Shown here piece by piece: positions 48,558 through 57,136 of a DNA stretch of 64,000 bases. The notes beneath the pieces are model-generated. The model saw nothing but the letters and a program-made list of their open reading frames with translations. It was not told where the DNA came from and ran no database searches. Location of the stretch: contig NZ_NNBP01000038.1 of NCBI RefSeq assembly GCF_002803155.1, forward strand, positions 25,118-89,117. The letters are read 5' to 3'. The stretch is from Streptomyces sp. CB02959 (GTDB taxonomy: Bacteria > Actinomycetota > Actinomycetes > Streptomycetales > Streptomycetaceae). Position 1 is the first letter of the stretch; each line of letters begins with the position of its first letter. A program made the position numbers and the translations under genes.

Positions 48558-50450
48558 ATGAGGACCGGCAAGCGCGGAGCGCACCCCGACCGCTCGGGCC
48601 CCGGCCGGCCGGACGGCCCCGTCCTGGGCATCTCCGCCTACTACCACGACAGCGCCGCGGCCCTGGTGACCGGCGGCAACCCGCTCGCCGCGGCGCAGGA
48701 GGAGCGCTTCACCCGCCGCCGCCACGACCCCGGCTTCCCCGCGCACGCCGTCGCCTTCTGCCTGCGCCAGGCCGGCCTGCGCCTCGACGAGCTGGCGGCC
48801 GTGGCCTTCTACGAGGACCCGGCGCTGAAGTTCCGCCGAGTGCTGGCGACCTGGCTGGCCACGGCCCCGCACGGCCTCCCGGTGTTCCGCCGGGCGTTCC
48901 CCCAGTGGGCCACCTGGAAGCGGCGCGCCCTGGACGACGTACGGGCACAGCTGCGCGACCTGGCGCCCGGGCGGCCGCTGCCCCCGGTGGCGGCCCACCG
49001 CCACCACGCCTCACACGCCGCGTCGGCGTACTTCCCGAGCCCGTACCCGTCGGCCGCGGTGCTGTGCGTCGACGGCGTGGGGGAGTGGGCGACGACGACA
49101 CTGTGGCACGGCCGCGGCACCGAGCTGGTGCCGCTCGCAGAACTGCGCTTCCCGCACTCGCTCGGCATGCTGTACTCGGCCTTCACCTACTTCTGCGGCT
49201 TCAAGGTCGACTCCGGCGAGTACAAGCTGATGGGCCTGGCGCCCTACGGGACGCCGCGCTACGCCCCACTCATCCGGGAGCGGCTGATCGACGTCAAACC
49301 AGACGGTTCGTTCCGCCTGGACCTGCGGTACTTCACCTTCCCGTACGGGCAGACCATGGTCGGCCGGGCCTTCGAGGAACTCTTCGACGGACCGCGCCGG
49401 ACACCCGAAGGGCCGCTCACCGACCGGGAGTTCGACCTGGCGGCCTCCGTCCAGCAGGTCACCGAAGAGGTGATGCTGCGGCTGGCCCGGACGGTGCTGG
49501 AACGCACCGGGGAACGACGACTGTGCCTGGCCGGCGGCGTGGCGCTCAACTGCGTGGCCAACGGTCGGATCCTGGCCGACGGGGTCTGCGACGAACTGTG
49601 GGTCCAGCCGGCAGCCGGGGACGCGGGCGGCGCCCTCGGCGCGGCCCTGGCCGAGTCGCACCGCCGGGGAGCACCCCGGACCCACGTCACGCGCCGCACC
49701 GACGCGATGGCGGGGGCGCTGCTCGGCCCCGGCCACCCCGACCGGGAGATCGAGGCGTTCCTGACCCGGGGCGGATACCCCGCCGTGCGGCTGACGGAGC
49801 GGACGTTGGTGGAGCGGGTCGCGGCGGAGCTCGCGGCGGGAAAGGTGGTGGGCTGGTTCCAGGGGCGGATGGAGTTCGGGCCCCGGGCGCTGGGCAACCG
49901 GTCGATCCTCGCGGATCCGCGCGATCGCACCACGCAGTCCACCCTCAACCTCAAGACCAAGTTCCGGGAGTCCTTCCGGCCGTTCGCGCCCGCGGTGCTC
50001 GCCGAGGACGCCAAGGACTGGTTCGACCTGCCGCAGGAAAGCCCGTACATGCTGCTCACCGCGCAGGTCGCCGCGGCCAGGCGGAGGGAGTGCGATGCCG
50101 CGGCGAAAGAGGCGACGGGCCTGGACCTGCTGCACGTGCCGCGCTCGACGATCCCGGCCGTCACCCACGTCGACGGCTCGGCCCGGATCCAGACCGTGAC
50201 CGCCGAACACAACGCGCGGTTCCACGCCCTGCTCACCGCGTTCCGGGAACGTACGGGCTGCCCCGTACTGGTGAACACCTCGTTCAACGTCCGCGGGGAG
50301 CCGATCGTGCAAGACCCCGAAGAGGCGTACGCCTGCTTCATGCGCACCCGCATCGACCTGCTGGTCCTCGGCGGCTTCCTGTTGGACAAGCGGGACCAGC
50401 CCCAATGGCGGGAGGAGGATGACTGGCGTGCCGCCATCCCCATGGACTGA
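48558..50450 (+). CDS. O-carbamoyltransferase, NodU/CmcH/TobZ/SxtI family (second copy)
   Basis: 630 residues. VLGISAYYHDSAAALV and AAQEERFTRRRHDPGFP are the family N-terminus, HHASHAASAYFPS holds the metal-site His pair, CVDGVGEWATT the Asp, and EFGPRALGNRSILADPRD plus FRESFRPFAPAVL and PVLVNTSFNVRGEPIV the C-terminal part. It is a more typical family member than the copy at 42018 and the two are not close duplicates. It should carbamoylate a hydroxyl. ATG 48558 lies 1 bp after the preceding stop and the gene overlaps the SxtJ-like gene. Confidence 0.9.
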   Translation: MRTGKRGAHPDRSGPGRPDGPVLGISAYYHDSAAALVTGGNPLAAAQEERFTRRRHDPGFPAHAVAFCLRQAGLRLDELAAVAFYEDPALKFRRVLATWLATAPHGLPVFRRAFPQWATWKRRALDDVRAQLRDLAPGRPLPPVAAHRHHASHAASAYFPSPYPSAAVLCVDGVGEWATTTLWHGRGTELVPLAELRFPHSLGMLYSAFTYFCGFKVDSGEYKLMGLAPYGTPRYAPLIRERLIDVKPDGSFRLDLRYFTFPYGQTMVGRAFEELFDGPRRTPEGPLTDREFDLAASVQQVTEEVMLRLARTVLERTGERRLCLAGGVALNCVANGRILADGVCDELWVQPAAGDAGGALGAALAESHRRGAPRTHVTRRTDAMAGALLGPGHPDREIEAFLTRGGYPAVRLTERTLVERVAAELAAGKVVGWFQGRMEFGPRALGNRSILADPRDRTTQSTLNLKTKFRESFRPFAPAVLAEDAKDWFDLPQESPYMLLTAQVAAARRRECDAAAKEATGLDLLHVPRSTIPAVTHVDGSARIQTVTAEHNARFHALLTAFRERTGCPVLVNTSFNVRGEPIVQDPEEAYACFMRTRIDLLVLGGFLLDKRDQPQWREEDDWRAAIPMD

Positions 50451-50637
50451 GCGCCTGCGGTGCCTGGGCCTGGCCGCGCTGTACTTCGCGGTGATCACCC
50501 CGGCCGGGCTGTGCGCACGAGCGGTGCGGGACCCCCTGCGGCGTTCCTGGGACGCCCGCCGGACGAGCTACCTGGACCGCCCGGCCCGTCCCCGCGCCCT
50601 CCCGCGGGGCGCCGAGCGGACCGCGGCACGCCCGTGA
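50428..50637 (+). CDS. Small SxtJ-like membrane protein
   Basis: 69 residues with one or two membrane segments (LRCLGLAALYFAVITPAGL) followed by RDPLRRSWDARRTSYLDRP. SxtJ-family proteins beside carbamoyltransferases have a similar ending, with a hydrophobic helix, PxGL, then DPLRRR...SYW. The recognition is from pattern memory. GTG 50428 is preferred because GGAGGAGG lies 9 bp upstream; the in-frame ATG 50419 touches that site. It overlaps the carbamoyltransferase by 23 bp, so the two are coupled. Confidence 0.6.
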   Translation: MPPSPWTERLRCLGLAALYFAVITPAGLCARAVRDPLRRSWDARRTSYLDRPARPRALPRGAERTAARP

Positions 50638-50695
50638 GCCCTGCTGCAGCGGTAGACCCCGGGCGAGCGGCCGCCGGGCTCACCGGTCGCCGGGC

Positions 50696-51325
50696 TCACC
50701 GGCCGTCGGGCCGTGTCGCCGAGGTCACCACCACACGACGCGCCCCCAGGACCTGGATGCGGGAATCGGCCTCGATGAACCCGCAGGTCACCGCCCAGTC
50801 GCTCGCCTCCTGCGCCGTATGGGGCAGCGGCACATCATCGGCGACAAGCCCCGAGAAGCGTTCCGACGGCCGGAAGTGCGTGGCCAGCGGCAGCGTGAAC
50901 CCGACCCGGCCCCCCGGACGCAGGGCGCGCCGCCAGTCGGCCGGCGCCCGGCGCCCCAGGAAGTGCAGCGAGGACGCACAGAGCACGACGTCGAGGGAGT
51001 GATCGGCAACCGGCAGCGGCACGGCATCGGCGACCCGCCAGTCGATCGCCGCGTCACATCCCGCGCCCGCGGCGCGTGCCCTGCCCACCGCGACCATCCC
51101 GGGGGACAGGTCGACGGCCAGGATAGGAGGGGCGTTCTCAGGCCGGATCGGCGCGAGTTGCCGGGCGACGGCTCCCGCTCCGCACGCCACGTCCGCGACG
51201 GCGTCGACCGGTCCCGGGGCCAGCCACGCGATCAGGGCCCGCGCGATCTCCTCGTGGTGCCCGTGGTCGTAGCTGTCGGCCAGCTCGTCGAAGGCCCCGG
51301 CCAGCGTTGCGCTCTGCGTCACCAT
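50696..51325 (-). CDS. Class I SAM-dependent methyltransferase
   Basis: 209 residues. AVADVACGAGAVARQLA is SAM motif I, AVDLSPGMVAVGRARA motif II, DVVLCASSLHFLG motif IV-like and ALRPGGRVGFTLPL the post-motif strand. It resembles the UbiE/Methyltransf_11 group that methylates small molecules. It is convergent to the peptide cluster and ends 58 bp from it, so membership is possible but not shown. Confidence 0.85.
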   Translation of the reverse strand: MVTQSATLAGAFDELADSYDHGHHEEIARALIAWLAPGPVDAVADVACGAGAVARQLAPIRPENAPPILAVDLSPGMVAVGRARAAGAGCDAAIDWRVADAVPLPVADHSLDVVLCASSLHFLGRRAPADWRRALRPGGRVGFTLPLATHFRPSERFSGLVADDVPLPHTAQEASDWAVTCGFIEADSRIQVLGARRVVVTSATRPDGR

Positions 51326-51489
51326 CCGATCCTAGCCATCGAGTCCCGCCGACCGTCGGTGGACGTCACACCGGACCACCGGCCGACCCTGCACCCCCTC
51401 TCGCACCACCTGCTCCTCAGGCGAATTCACTCAACGGCTCGGTGACCACTTCGCGCCACCGCTCCCGATGCCATGTCCGATGGTCTGCT

Positions 51490-52104
51490 TCAAGGGTGTT
51501 GCCCCAGCTGGTGCGCGACCAGCGGGAGGAACAGCTGGTCCACGATTTCCTCCAGGTCGGCGTCGGTCGGGGTCCGCCGGGCCATGAAGAGTTCGTGGAC
51601 GACCAGTACCACCGGCAGTGTGACCAGGCGGTCGGGAAGGGCGTCCGGGGCGTCGATCTCACCGCGTCGAGCCGCCCGTTCCAACGCCGTCCGCATCCAG
51701 GTGAGGCCCGGTCCCTGGTTGCGCGCGGCCAGGTATGCGGACAGTTCCGTTGCCTGACCCTGTTCCGCGGCGAGTACCTCGCGGACGGGGGCGAGTTCCC
51801 GCATGCGCGTGATGACGCGATGCAGCAGGGCGAGGACGTCGCCGCGCAGATCGCCGGTGTCGGGCGGTGCGTCCGGCAGGGGCGGAGTCCGGTGGCGCAG
51901 CGCGGCCAGGACCAGCTCCCGCTTCGAGGGCCATCGGCGGTAGAGCACCGGGCGGCTCGTACCGGCGCGGTCGGCCACCGCCTCGTACGTCAGCCGCTCG
52001 TAGCCGACCGCGACCAACTCGTCCCAGGCCGCCTCCAGGAGCGCCGCTTCCAACTCGGCCCCACGACGGCGCTTGCGCATTGACTCATTAGACACGCCGT
52101 GCAT
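51490..52104 (-). CDS. TetR-family regulator
   Basis: 204 residues. HTH: VGYERLTYEAVADRAGTSRPVLYRRWPSKRELVLAAL, followed by a TetR_C ligand domain (LLHRVITRMRELAPVREVLAAEQ). ATG 52104 is favoured because AAGG sits 6 bp upstream; ATG 52119 and a downstream GTG are alternatives. Divergent to the TIM-barrel gene across about 50 bp containing a clean palindrome. Confidence 0.87.
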   Translation of the reverse strand: MHGVSNESMRKRRRGAELEAALLEAAWDELVAVGYERLTYEAVADRAGTSRPVLYRRWPSKRELVLAALRHRTPPLPDAPPDTGDLRGDVLALLHRVITRMRELAPVREVLAAEQGQATELSAYLAARNQGPGLTWMRTALERAARRGEIDAPDALPDRLVTLPVVLVVHELFMARRTPTDADLEEIVDQLFLPLVAHQLGQHP

Positions 52105-52117
52105 CTTAAGCCTTGCC

Positions 52118-52140
52118 ATAAGATACAGAGTGACTCTTAT
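52118..52140. promoter_or_regulatory. TetR operator in divergent promoter
   Basis: AGAGT-G-ACTCT (52127-52137) is a perfect palindrome. ATAAGA (52118-52123) and TCTTAT (52135-52140) add a second, partly overlapping dyad. It lies between the TetR and TIM-barrel genes. Confidence 0.6.
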
Positions 52141-52154
52141 TGGAGGCGTTGGTC

Positions 52155-53192
52155 ATGCGTGGCAGGGGCATCCACTACGACACCGGCACCTTTCCCAACG
52201 GGGACACCTCCCGCCCCGTCTTCGACCCCGGGACCGTCGAACGGGAGATGCGGGTCATCGCCGAGGACCTGCACTGCACCGCGGTCCGCATCACCGGCGG
52301 CGACCCCGACCGCATCGAGACCGCCGCCCGGCACGCGGCGGCCGTCGGCCTGGAAGTCTGGTTCTCGCCGTTCCCCTGCGAGTTGACGAACGAGCAGATG
52401 CTGCCGTACTTCGTCGACTGCGCCGAGCGAGCCGAACGGCTGCGCCACGACGGCGCCGACGTCGTCCTGGTCACCGGCTGCGAACTGAGCCTCTTCGCCC
52501 GCGGATACCTACCCGGCGACACCTTCGGCGCCCGCGTCCCGGTCCTGGCCGGGCCCGGCCGCGAAGCCGCACTCCAAGGCATCCCCGACAAGGTCAACGC
52601 GTTCCTCGGCGAGGTCGTCACCGCCGTACGGCCCGTCTTCGCCGGTCCCGTCAGTTACGCCTCCTGCCCCCTGGACGGCGTGGACTGGGGCCCGTTCGAC
52701 ATCGTCGGCCTGGACGCCTTCCGCGGCCTGCGCAACGCCGCCACCTACCGCGACGACCTGCGCAAGGAGTTCGCCCACGGCAAGCCCGTGGCGATCATGG
52801 AGGTCGGCTGCTGCACCTTCCGGGGAGCGGGCGAGCACGGCGGCGCGGGTTGGTACGTGGGCAAGGGGCCGGACGGGGTCACCCCCAAACCGGACCTGGT
52901 ACGCGACGAGAGCGAGCAGGTCCGCTACCTCGACGACCTCCTTCCCGTCTTCGAGGAGGAGGGCGTCGACTCCCTCTTCTGGTTCAGCTTCGCCGGCTAC
53001 CCCACTCCCCACCGTTCCTGCGGCCCGGACCCGGACCTGCTCTCCTACGGCATCGTCAAGATCCTCGACGGGCAGAGCGGCCTCCCCGCCTCCGAGCGCA
53101 GCTACCCCGACCTGCCCTGGGAACCGAAGAAGGCGTTCCACGCACTCGCGGACCGCTACCGGGCCCTTGGGCAGCGAGGTGTCGCCGAGTAG
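52155..53192 (+). CDS. GH5-like TIM-barrel protein of unknown activity
   Basis: 345 residues. RGIHYDTGTF, AVRITGGDPDRIETAARHA, GLEVWFSPFPCE, VTGCELSLFARGYLPG and IMEVGCCTFRGAGEHGG follow the order of a glycosidase TIM barrel: the Glu of GCELSLF and of MEVGCC are at the positions of GH acid/base and nucleophile. Similar proteins are common in actinobacteria and have been labelled abortive-infection proteins without clear support. No signal peptide. ATG 52155 has GGAGG 8 bp upstream. Controlled by the divergent TetR protein. Confidence 0.65.
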   Translation: MRGRGIHYDTGTFPNGDTSRPVFDPGTVEREMRVIAEDLHCTAVRITGGDPDRIETAARHAAAVGLEVWFSPFPCELTNEQMLPYFVDCAERAERLRHDGADVVLVTGCELSLFARGYLPGDTFGARVPVLAGPGREAALQGIPDKVNAFLGEVVTAVRPVFAGPVSYASCPLDGVDWGPFDIVGLDAFRGLRNAATYRDDLRKEFAHGKPVAIMEVGCCTFRGAGEHGGAGWYVGKGPDGVTPKPDLVRDESEQVRYLDDLLPVFEEEGVDSLFWFSFAGYPTPHRSCGPDPDLLSYGIVKILDGQSGLPASERSYPDLPWEPKKAFHALADRYRALGQRGVAE

Positions 53193-53338
53193 CACCGCCG
53201 GTGGCCGGTGGCCGGTAGTTGGTGGCGGCGCGTTGGCACTTGGTGTCGGTCCTGCAATGCCATGTCGCTGGTTATCGGGCATGGACACCCTTCCGCGCTG
53301 CCTGTTCGCCCTTGTGATGCGTCAACGGCCGAGGGCTG

Positions 53339-53368
53339 ACGCCCCACCATCCGGCGGTGGTGGGGCGT
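53339..53368. terminator. 11-bp hairpin between convergent genes
   Basis: ACGCCCCACCA and TGGTGGGGCGT with an 8-base loop, between the TIM-barrel gene (+) and the LysR gene (-). Confidence 0.75.
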
Positions 53369-53400
53369 TGCGCTGCGTGTCAGGTGGGTGGTTGGGGGAG

Positions 53401-54300
53401 TCAGCCAGTCGCTGGTGGTGTGTCGGTTGTGGTGTCCGGGGTGGGTGGCGTGTTGGTGGTGCGGTAGGTGTGCCAGGCGGTGTGGGCGAGGCGGGTGGAG
53501 AGGGGGTGGGTCCCGTGGGTGGGGAAGGCGAGGTGGGTGGGGATGGGGGGCGCGTTGTGGAGGGGGACGAGGCGGACGTTGGGGTGGGTGTTGCGGCGCG
53601 CGGCGGTCGTGGGGGCGGTGCCGAAGCCGGCGCCGCCGGCGATCTTCTCAAGCCATTCGTCGTAGTTGCGGCAGTGCGCACCGATGACGGGTTGCGCGTC
53701 GGGCGGCCAGAGGTCGGGGAACGTGGTGCCGCTGATGGTGTTGACGACTAGCGGGTGCTGGGCGAGTTGGCTCCACTCGATGTGGGGGAGCTGGGCCAGG
53801 GGAGAGGTGGCGGGGACGGCGGCGATGCGCTCTTCCTCGTAGAGCTGGATGCAGCGGATGCCCTTGGGGTTCAGGTGGCCGCGGAGGAGGGCGACGTCGG
53901 TGTCGCCGGTGTCGAGTCCGGCCAGGGGGGTGTCGTGGCGTACCCATTCGATGTGGGTGTGGGTCTCTTGGGCGAAGCGGTTGGCGAGGGTGGAGAGGGT
54001 TTCGGGGAGTCCCCAGGCGAAGCCGATGCGGAGGGTTTCGCTGCCCCGGGCGTCGGCGAGGGTGGCGTCGAGTTGCTGAATGATCGGAATCAGGGATTCC
54101 CGTAAGCGGGTGCCTTTGGGTGTGAGGTCGATGCGGCGTGTGGTGCGGTCGAAGAGGCGGACGCCGAGGGCTTCTTCGAGACTGCGGATGTTGCGGGTGA
54201 GTGTGGGTTGGGTGAGGTGGAGCCGTTTGCTGGCGGTGGTGAAGTTGCGTTCTTCGGCGAGGGTGAGGAAGTGGCGGAGGTGACGGAGGTTGATATTCAT
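53401..54300 (-). CDS. LysR-family regulator
   Basis: 299 residues. MNINLRHLRHFLTLAEERNFTTASKRLHL and TQPTLTRNIRSLEEALGVRLFDR are the winged HTH; the effector domain follows (TLRIGFAWGLPETL, DTDVALLRGHL). The last ~20 residues are a Thr/Pro low-complexity tail (TNTPPTPDTTTDTPPATG), odd for LysR. ATG 54300 is used. It is divergent to the hydrolase-ligase operon across ~200 bp and is the probable activator of the cluster. Confidence 0.92.
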   Translation of the reverse strand: MNINLRHLRHFLTLAEERNFTTASKRLHLTQPTLTRNIRSLEEALGVRLFDRTTRRIDLTPKGTRLRESLIPIIQQLDATLADARGSETLRIGFAWGLPETLSTLANRFAQETHTHIEWVRHDTPLAGLDTGDTDVALLRGHLNPKGIRCIQLYEEERIAAVPATSPLAQLPHIEWSQLAQHPLVVNTISGTTFPDLWPPDAQPVIGAHCRNYDEWLEKIAGGAGFGTAPTTAARRNTHPNVRLVPLHNAPPIPTHLAFPTHGTHPLSTRLAHTAWHTYRTTNTPPTPDTTTDTPPATG

Positions 54301-54497
54301 ACGTATGGAGCATAGGTGGGTGCGGTTTGGCATTTCCTCGGCGGTGTTGGGTTTGTTTAGTGTCGAGGTGTTGTTGAGGTTGTTGGGGATGCGAGTTGGG
54401 GGTGGGGTTCCGTTGAGCCTGTGAGTGCTTTTGGATCGTGTCGCGATGTGTATGGATTGCGCTTTCTTTGCTGGTGTTTGGGTTTAGGGAGGTTGTT

Positions 54498-55286
54498 GTG
54501 GCTGAGGTTGTGACGCGGGATGGCGTGGTGGAGTACACGTTCGTTGAAGGCGACGTGTCGTTGGCCCCGTTGGTGTTTGTGCATGGGGGGACGGGGTCGG
54601 TTGCTACGTGGAACCGCTTTCCACGGTTGTTGGCGGCGCGGACGGGGCGGCGGGCGTTGTTGTTCTCCCGATTGGGAAATGGGTTTTCGTCTCCGCTGAA
54701 GGCGCCGCGCACATCGCGCTATGTGCACGAGGAGGGGCAGGAGAGGTTACCTGAGTTGTTGGATCTGTTGGGGGTCCAGCGGCCGGTGGTGGTGGGGCAT
54801 AGCGATGGTGGGTCGATGGCGCTGTTGTACGCGTCCGTTCGACCGGTGGAGGCGGTGGTGGCGCTCGGTCCGCATCTGTATTGCGAGGAGTCGACCGTGC
54901 GGGGGGTTCGGGCGGCGCGTACCTCGTTTGATGCCGGTGGGGCGTTTGCCAAGCGGGTGGCGTTGGTGCATGCCAATCCGCGGCTGGTTGTTCAGGGGTG
55001 GAGTGATGTGTGGCTGTCGCCGGAGTTTGGTGACTGGAGTATCGAGGGGGATGTGGAGGTGGAGGCGCCGGTGTTGTTGATCCAGGGAGATCAGGACGAG
55101 TACGGCTCGTTGCGGCAGTTGGACGCGGCGGAGCGTGTGCTGCGGGGGCCGGTGCGGCGCGAGGTGATCGAAGGGGGCGGTCACTACCAGCACATGGCCG
55201 AGGAACCCGAGCGTCTGGTGGAGATCATCGGCGCGTTTTTGGCCGAGCACGCCGACAGCCACGCCGCGGGGAAGGCCCAGGTATGA
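54498..55286 (+). CDS. Alpha/beta-fold hydrolase (possible editing thioesterase)
   Basis: 262 residues. LAPLVFVHGGTGSVATWNRF holds the oxyanion loop, VVVGHSDGGSMALLYA the nucleophile Ser, IQGDQDEYG the acid and EGGGHYQHMAEEPERLV the His. GTG 54498 has GGGAGG 5 bp upstream. It overlaps the adenylating-enzyme gene (ATGA) and heads the operon. In a carrier-protein pathway a free hydrolase may remove wrong or finished acyl groups, which is inference. Confidence 0.83.
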   Translation: MAEVVTRDGVVEYTFVEGDVSLAPLVFVHGGTGSVATWNRFPRLLAARTGRRALLFSRLGNGFSSPLKAPRTSRYVHEEGQERLPELLDLLGVQRPVVVGHSDGGSMALLYASVRPVEAVVALGPHLYCEESTVRGVRAARTSFDAGGAFAKRVALVHANPRLVVQGWSDVWLSPEFGDWSIEGDVEVEAPVLLIQGDQDEYGSLRQLDAAERVLRGPVRREVIEGGGHYQHMAEEPERLVEIIGAFLAEHADSHAAGKAQV

Positions 55287-57136
55287 GCCCGGCAGCCGCC
55301 CACCGGCCCATCGACCCCGCCATGTCGGTCGAGGCCGCCCGCAGTGCCGGCCGCCCCGGCGCGGTCGACCTTGCGGGCACCGCCGAGCGTGCCGACGCTG
55401 CTGATGTCGACGACGCTGCTGGTGCTGGTGCTGGTGCTGGTGCTGGTGCTGGTGCTGGTGCTGGTGCTGGTCGTGGTCGGGGTCGTGGTGGCGATGGGGG
55501 TGTAGGCATGGTGCGGTTGGATGGATTGTTGGCGCGGGCAGCGGAGTTGTTTCCCGATCGGCCGGCATTGGTCGGCGCGGGGGAGTGCTGGTCGTATGCG
55601 GAGGTGGAGCAGGCCGTCGAGGGGTTGGCGTCGCAGCTCGTTGCGGCGGGTGTGGTCCGGGGGGATCGGGTGGGGGTGTATGCCGCGAAGTCGCCTGCCG
55701 CGGTCCTGGCCGTCTACGCCGGGTTGCGGGTGGGGGCGGTGGTTGCTCCTTTGGACCCTGCGGATCCCGCGGCGCGCACGGCGCGGATGGTGCGGGCCGC
55801 GGGGCTGCGCGTGCTCCTGGCCCCCGACCGAAGTCTGTCTGCGTGCCGACGGGCCGCCGCTGAAGCCGTCGACAACGCCGCCATGGCCGAAGGCGTCACC
55901 GCGAACGAAGGTGTCGGCACGGTTGCCGGAGGCAGGGGTCCCGGAATCAGTGAGGGTGTCCTCGACCATGGGTTGAACTGGGTTGCCCTGGGGGTGGGGG
56001 AGGGGCAGCGGGCGGTGTTGCCTGCGCCTGCGGATGAGGGCGGCTACGTCCTGTTCACCTCCGGGAGTACGGGTTGGCCCAAGGGGGTGTTGCTGTCGCA
56101 CGCCAATGTTGCTCATTTTGTGGTGTGGGCGGCTGGTGAGTTGGGCTTGCGGGAGAACGACAGGGTGGGCTCGCAGGCGTCACTGACCTTCGATTTGACT
56201 ACGTTTGATGTGTTCGGCTCTGCGGCGGTGGGCGCCTGTGTGGTGCTGATGCCGGATGTACTGCGGGCGTTTCCCCGTGATGTGGTGGGTTGGCTGCGGG
56301 AGCAGGAGATCACCGCGCTGTATGCGGTGCCGTCGCTGTATCAGGGGATGCTGCAGCAGGGCGGGATCGGCCGCGAGGGCCTGCCGCCGACGTTGCGGGT
56401 GGCGGCGTTCGCCGGGGAACCCTTCGTACCGCAACTCCTGGAGAAATACATGGAGTTGATGGGCAACAAGGTGCCGTTCTACAACCTTTACGGACCCACC
56501 GAGACCAATGTGTGTACGTATCTGCGGGTGCCTGCCGACTTCCGGGCCGATCAGGAGCTGAGTGTGGGCGGGGCGATCGCGGGAGATGTGGTGGAGGTGT
56601 TGGACCAGGACGGCAACCCCACCGAGGGGGAAGGGGAGATCCACGTCGCCGGGCCGACCGTCTTCCAGGGATATCTGGTCGAGGGCGTCCTGCGGGACCC
56701 GACCGTCGCCGTCGCCTTCCGTGACGGCACGGTGCGACGGGCCTACGCCACCGGGGATGTGGGCTGCTTCGACGCGCAGGGGCGTGTGGTGTTGCGGGGG
56801 CGGCGGGATTCCCAGGTCAAGCGGCGGGGCCACCGTATTGACCTGTTGGATGTGGAGAGCGCTGTCCTGGGTCTGCCGCAGGTTGCCACTGCCGCGGTGG
56901 TGGCGAAGGACGGCGAGCACCGCGGCGAGATCTGGGCGTATGTGCAGAGCAGCAGCGCCGTCCTGACGGACAGGGGTGTTCTGGCGGATCTGCGGGGGGT
57001 TCTGCCGCAGCGGATGTTGCCGGATCGGGTGGTCCTGGTCGCTTCGTTGCCGCTGACCGCCCGCGGCAAGGTCGACCGCCTGGCGCTGAGCGCCCAAGGC
57101 GTGACCCCTCACGCCACCGCGGAGACAGTCCACTGA
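55283..57136 (+). CDS. Amino-acid-type adenylating enzyme (stand-alone A domain)
   Basis: 617 residues from the overlapping ATG 55283; a second start at ATG 55508 would remove a 75-residue low-complexity N-terminus with (Ala-Gly)9. Core motifs are complete: LFTSGSTGWPKGVLLSHANV (A3), FDLTTFDVFG (A4), NLYGPTETNVC (A5), YATGDVG (A7), GRRDSQVKRRGHRIDLLDVE (A8) and TARGKVDRL with the catalytic Lys (A10). The Asp in FDLTTFD fits binding of an alpha-amino group. It should load an amino acid on the free carrier protein, as prolyl-AMP ligases do in pyrrole pathways. Confidence 0.82.
   Translation: MSPAAAHRPIDPAMSVEAARSAGRPGAVDLAGTAERADAADVDDAAGAGAGAGAGAGAGAGAGRGRGRGGDGGVGMVRLDGLLARAAELFPDRPALVGAGECWSYAEVEQAVEGLASQLVAAGVVRGDRVGVYAAKSPAAVLAVYAGLRVGAVVAPLDPADPAARTARMVRAAGLRVLLAPDRSLSACRRAAAEAVDNAAMAEGVTANEGVGTVAGGRGPGISEGVLDHGLNWVALGVGEGQRAVLPAPADEGGYVLFTSGSTGWPKGVLLSHANVAHFVVWAAGELGLRENDRVGSQASLTFDLTTFDVFGSAAVGACVVLMPDVLRAFPRDVVGWLREQEITALYAVPSLYQGMLQQGGIGREGLPPTLRVAAFAGEPFVPQLLEKYMELMGNKVPFYNLYGPTETNVCTYLRVPADFRADQELSVGGAIAGDVVEVLDQDGNPTEGEGEIHVAGPTVFQGYLVEGVLRDPTVAVAFRDGTVRRAYATGDVGCFDAQGRVVLRGRRDSQVKRRGHRIDLLDVESAVLGLPQVATAAVVAKDGEHRGEIWAYVQSSSAVLTDRGVLADLRGVLPQRMLPDRVVLVASLPLTARGKVDRLALSAQGVTPHATAETVH
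55418..55471 (+). repeat. (GCTGGT)9 hexanucleotide tandem repeat
   Basis: Nine perfect copies in 54 bp, coding for alternating Ala-Gly near residues 46-63 of the adenylating enzyme. Copy-number change by slippage would keep the frame. Confidence 0.9.

Noticed and set aside
52155..53192. Phage abortive-infection function for the TIM-barrel protein
   Set aside because: Similar proteins carry that label, but the sequence looks like a glycosidase barrel with candidate catalytic Glu residues and no known Abi motifs or defence neighbours.
55418..55471. Hexamer array and other repeats considered as CRISPR or transposon ends
   Set aside because: The units are contiguous with no spacers and lie inside a coding frame, so it is a microsatellite, not a CRISPR array or terminal repeat.
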